From the NCBI RefSeq assembly GCF_007859635.1, contig NZ_CP042306.1, forward strand, positions 2,926,001 through 2,990,000: a DNA stretch of 64,000 nucleotides, given 5' to 3'. The notes beneath the pieces are model-generated. The model was not told where the DNA came from and searched no databases. It saw only the letters and a program-made list of their open reading frames with translations. A program made the position numbers and the translations under genes. Shown here in pieces: positions 62,000 to 64,000 of the stretch (position 1 is its first letter; every line of letters begins with the position of its first letter). The stretch is from Sphingomonas panacisoli. Lineage in GTDB: Bacteria; Pseudomonadota; Alphaproteobacteria; Sphingomonadales; Sphingomonadaceae.

Positions 62000-64000
62000 G
62001 CCGCGAGCGCCTGCGGCGCGCCGATCACGGCGACGACTTCGACCGCCTTCTCCTCCGGCACTTCGAAGAACGACATGACCGGCGTGTCGGGCAGGCAGGT
62101 CTTGACCAGCTTGCGGATCGCCTGGCGGATCGTGGGCTGGACGACGAGCGCGAACGGCTTGGCTTCGGCGACCAAAGGCGCCGCGGCGTGCTGCAACGCC
62201 TCGACGATGCGGCGGCCGAGATCGGGTTCGATCGTGTGGCGGCGCGACGGGTCGGAGCGGACAGCCTGGCCGAGCAGCCCTTCGAGCTGACCCTCCAAGG
62301 TCATCACGCGCAGCGGTTCGTGGACGCCGCAGAGCTTCTGGATGATCAGCCCGCCGAGTTCGGGGCGGATCGCCTCGATGATTTCCTCGGCATCGACGGT
62401 CTTCTGCGCGGCGACCGCAATGGCGGACGCGATACGCCGGAATTCCTTGAGCGGGATGCCCTCGGCGAGCAGGCCCTTGAGCACTTGCGTCAGCGTGGTC
62501 AGCGGCAACGGCGCCGGCGACAAGGCGGCGACCAATTGCGGGCTACGTTCCTTCAGGCCATCGAGCAGCGCCTGGACTTCGTCGGCGCCGAGTAGATCGG
62601 CCGAATTGGCGCTCAGTTGATGGTTGAGGTGCGTCGCCATGACCGTCCCCGAATCGACTACCAGATAGCCCTGTCCCGTCGCGGCATCGGCATCGCCCGG
62701 CGCGATCCAGGTGGCTTCGAGCCCGAAGGTCGGATCCTTGGTCTTCTTGCCCTGCAGTTCGCCGAACCCCTCGCCGGTGTTGAGCGCGAGCATTTCGTCG
62801 GCCGAAGCCTGATCCTCGCCGACGACGACGCCGCCGACCAGGATGCGATAGGTATAGGGCGCCAGGTTGATGTCGTCGCGCACGCGCACTTGGGGCACGA
62901 CGAAGCCGAGTTCCTTCGACAGCTGACGCCGTACGCCAGTGATGCGGCCCATCAGCGGCGCACCGCGACGCTCGTCGACCAGCGGCACCAGACCGTAGCC
63001 GATGTCGAGATTAATCTGCATGCTGTCCGACACTTCCTCCCAGCCGATCTTCGACTGATCGGGCGCCGGCGCGGCGGGCGCGGGGGGCGGCGGGCGTTTG
63101 GCGATCTGGTTGAGCTTCCAGGCGGTGAAGCCGGCGATCGCAGCGGCCGACAGCAACACGAAGTGCGGCATGCCCGGCAGCACGCCGAGGATGCCGAGGA
63201 TGACGGCGACCGGGGTCCAGGTGCGGGCAGCACCGAACTGGCTGCCGATCTGGCCGGCCAGATCGTGGCTCGACGTGACGCGCGTGACGATCGCAGCGGC
63301 GGCGATCGACAGCATCAACGACGGCAGCTGCGCGACGAGCGCGTCGCCGATCGCGAGCAGAACGTAATTGTGCGCGGCGTCGCTCAGCGACATGCCATGG
63401 CTCACCGGGCCGAGGATCAGGCCGCCGACGATGTTGGCGAACAGGATCAGGAGTGCGGCGACCGCATCGCCCTTCACGAACTTCGACGAACCGTCCATCG
63501 AGCCGTAGAAGTCGGCTTCGGTCGATACTTCGATGCGGCGCGCCTTGGCTTCCTCGGGCGTGATCAGGCCGGCGTTCAGGTCGGCGTCGATCGCCATCTG
63601 CTTGCCGGGCAAGGCGTCGAGGGTGAAGCGCGCCGACACTTCGGACACGCGGCCCGCGCCCTTGGTGACGACGATCAGGTTGATGATCACCAGGATCGCG
63701 AAGACGAAGATGCCGACGACGTAATCGCCGCCGATCAGGAAGGTGCCGAACGCTTCGATGACGTGACCCGCCGCGCTCTCGCCCTCATGCCCGTGGACGA
63801 GCACGACGCGCGTCGAGGCGACGTTGAGGCCGAGGCGGAACAGCGTGGCGAACAGCAGCACGGTCGGGAAGGCCGAGAAATCGAGCGGCTTCTGCGCGTT
63901 CAACGCGACCATCAGCACCGCGAGGCTGATCGCGATGTTCGCGACGAAGAAGATGTCGAGCATCGCGGCCGGGATCGGCACCACCATGACGCAGACGAGC
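61996..64000 (-). CDS. flhA: Flagellar export protein FlhA, N-terminus beyond the window
   Basis: About 668 codons of the main export gate protein are visible; the first residues lie right of the window, since the frame stays open to the edge and codes membrane sequence (VCVMVVPIPAAMLDIFFVANIAISL). Several transmembrane helices are followed by the FHIPEP-type segment region with VSARFTLDALPGKQMAIDADLNAGLI and the large cytoplasmic domain (about 330 onward) that docks chaperones, ending VEVVAVIGAPQALAA. It is translationally coupled to fliA. Confidence 0.96.
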   Translation of the reverse strand, partial: LVCVMVVPIPAAMLDIFFVANIAISLAVLMVALNAQKPLDFSAFPTVLLFATLFRLGLNVASTRVVLVHGHEGESAAGHVIEAFGTFLIGGDYVVGIFVFAILVIINLIVVTKGAGRVSEVSARFTLDALPGKQMAIDADLNAGLITPEEAKARRIEVSTEADFYGSMDGSSKFVKGDAVAALLILFANIVGGLILGPVSHGMSLSDAAHNYVLLAIGDALVAQLPSLMLSIAAAAIVTRVTSSHDLAGQIGSQFGAARTWTPVAVILGILGVLPGMPHFVLLSAAAIAGFTAWKLNQIAKRPPPPAPAAPAPDQSKIGWEEVSDSMQINLDIGYGLVPLVDERRGAPLMGRITGVRRQLSKELGFVVPQVRVRDDINLAPYTYRILVGGVVVGEDQASADEMLALNTGEGFGELQGKKTKDPTFGLEATWIAPGDADAATGQGYLVVDSGTVMATHLNHQLSANSADLLGADEVQALLDGLKERSPQLVAALSPAPLPLTTLTQVLKGLLAEGIPLKEFRRIASAIAVAAQKTVDAEEIIEAIRPELGGLIIQKLCGVHEPLRVMTLEGQLEGLLGQAVRSDPSRRHTIEPDLGRRIVEALQHAAAPLVAEAKPFALVVQPTIRQAIRKLVKTCLPDTPVMSFFEVPEEKAVEVVAVIGAPQALAA

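Overview
The window is high-GC DNA from an alphaproteobacterium, most likely a Sphingomonas or close relative (Sphingomonadaceae). Pointers are the TIGR02186 membrane protein, DUF1489, CarD, a PEPxxWA-type C-terminal sorting signal, CtrA-type TTAA-N7-TTAA boxes and the gene order argH-small lipoprotein-lysA. Genes are tightly packed: neighbouring reading frames very often overlap by ATGA, GTGA, TTGA or TGATG, and I used these junctions to choose starts. This assignment is by recognition only; no search was run.

Region by region. 1-5.5 kb: end of a TIGR02186 protein, a HerA-type ATPase, a repeat-rich gap, a three-gene overlapping cluster of tiny proteins (one with an MbcA/ParS-like tail), an M23 peptidase under a perfect CtrA box, and a membrane protein. 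5.6-18.4 kb: a Suv3-like helicase with an in-frame palindromic insert, an S4 protein, fdxA, an M13 peptidase, carD, three tandem DUF2807 proteins, DUF1489, mgtE, a cyclophilin, a short Flp pilin under a perfect CtrA box, a LysR regulator and a probable small RNA. 18.4-29.8 kb: a CDC48-like ATPase, a glycosyltransferase, rarD-like and MFS transporters, a phospholipid methyltransferase and a cardiolipin-synthase-like protein, rpoZ, rlmE, ppx/gppA, tRNA-Gln(CTG) and a membrane protein. 29.9-36.0 kb: one operon, DUF4129-DUF4350-MoxR-DUF58-SpoIIM-RDD, every junction overlapping. 36.0-41.2 kb: TlpA-like lipoprotein, argH, LptM-like lipoprotein, lysA, siroheme-type dehydrogenase, CorA-like transporter.

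41.2-64 kb is a flagellar locus. On the minus strand, from a sigma-54 activator at 56.9 kb, run fliE-F-G-H-I-J-K-L-M-N-O-P, an unrecognised 42-codon gene, fliQ-R, flhB, then fliD, fliS and a response regulator. The flagellin gene diverges from the activator on the plus strand. A block of non-flagellar genes (PEP-CTERM protein, DUF3828-like protein, GH1 glucosidase with a palindromic operator) separates flagellin from fliA and flhA, which run off the right edge. Together the locus supplies the export gate, MS ring, switch, ATPase, hook-length control, cap and filament. Rod, hook and stator genes are not here. Regulators suggest a CtrA, sigma-54 and sigma-28 hierarchy.

Oddities. Two genes have single-base frameshifts in G/C homopolymers: argH (one G too many after the start) and fliH (one base too few); either sequencing errors or real mutations. 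Several families of palindromic repeats occur, two of them read through in frame inside genes, and a composite element is present twice, 56 kb apart.
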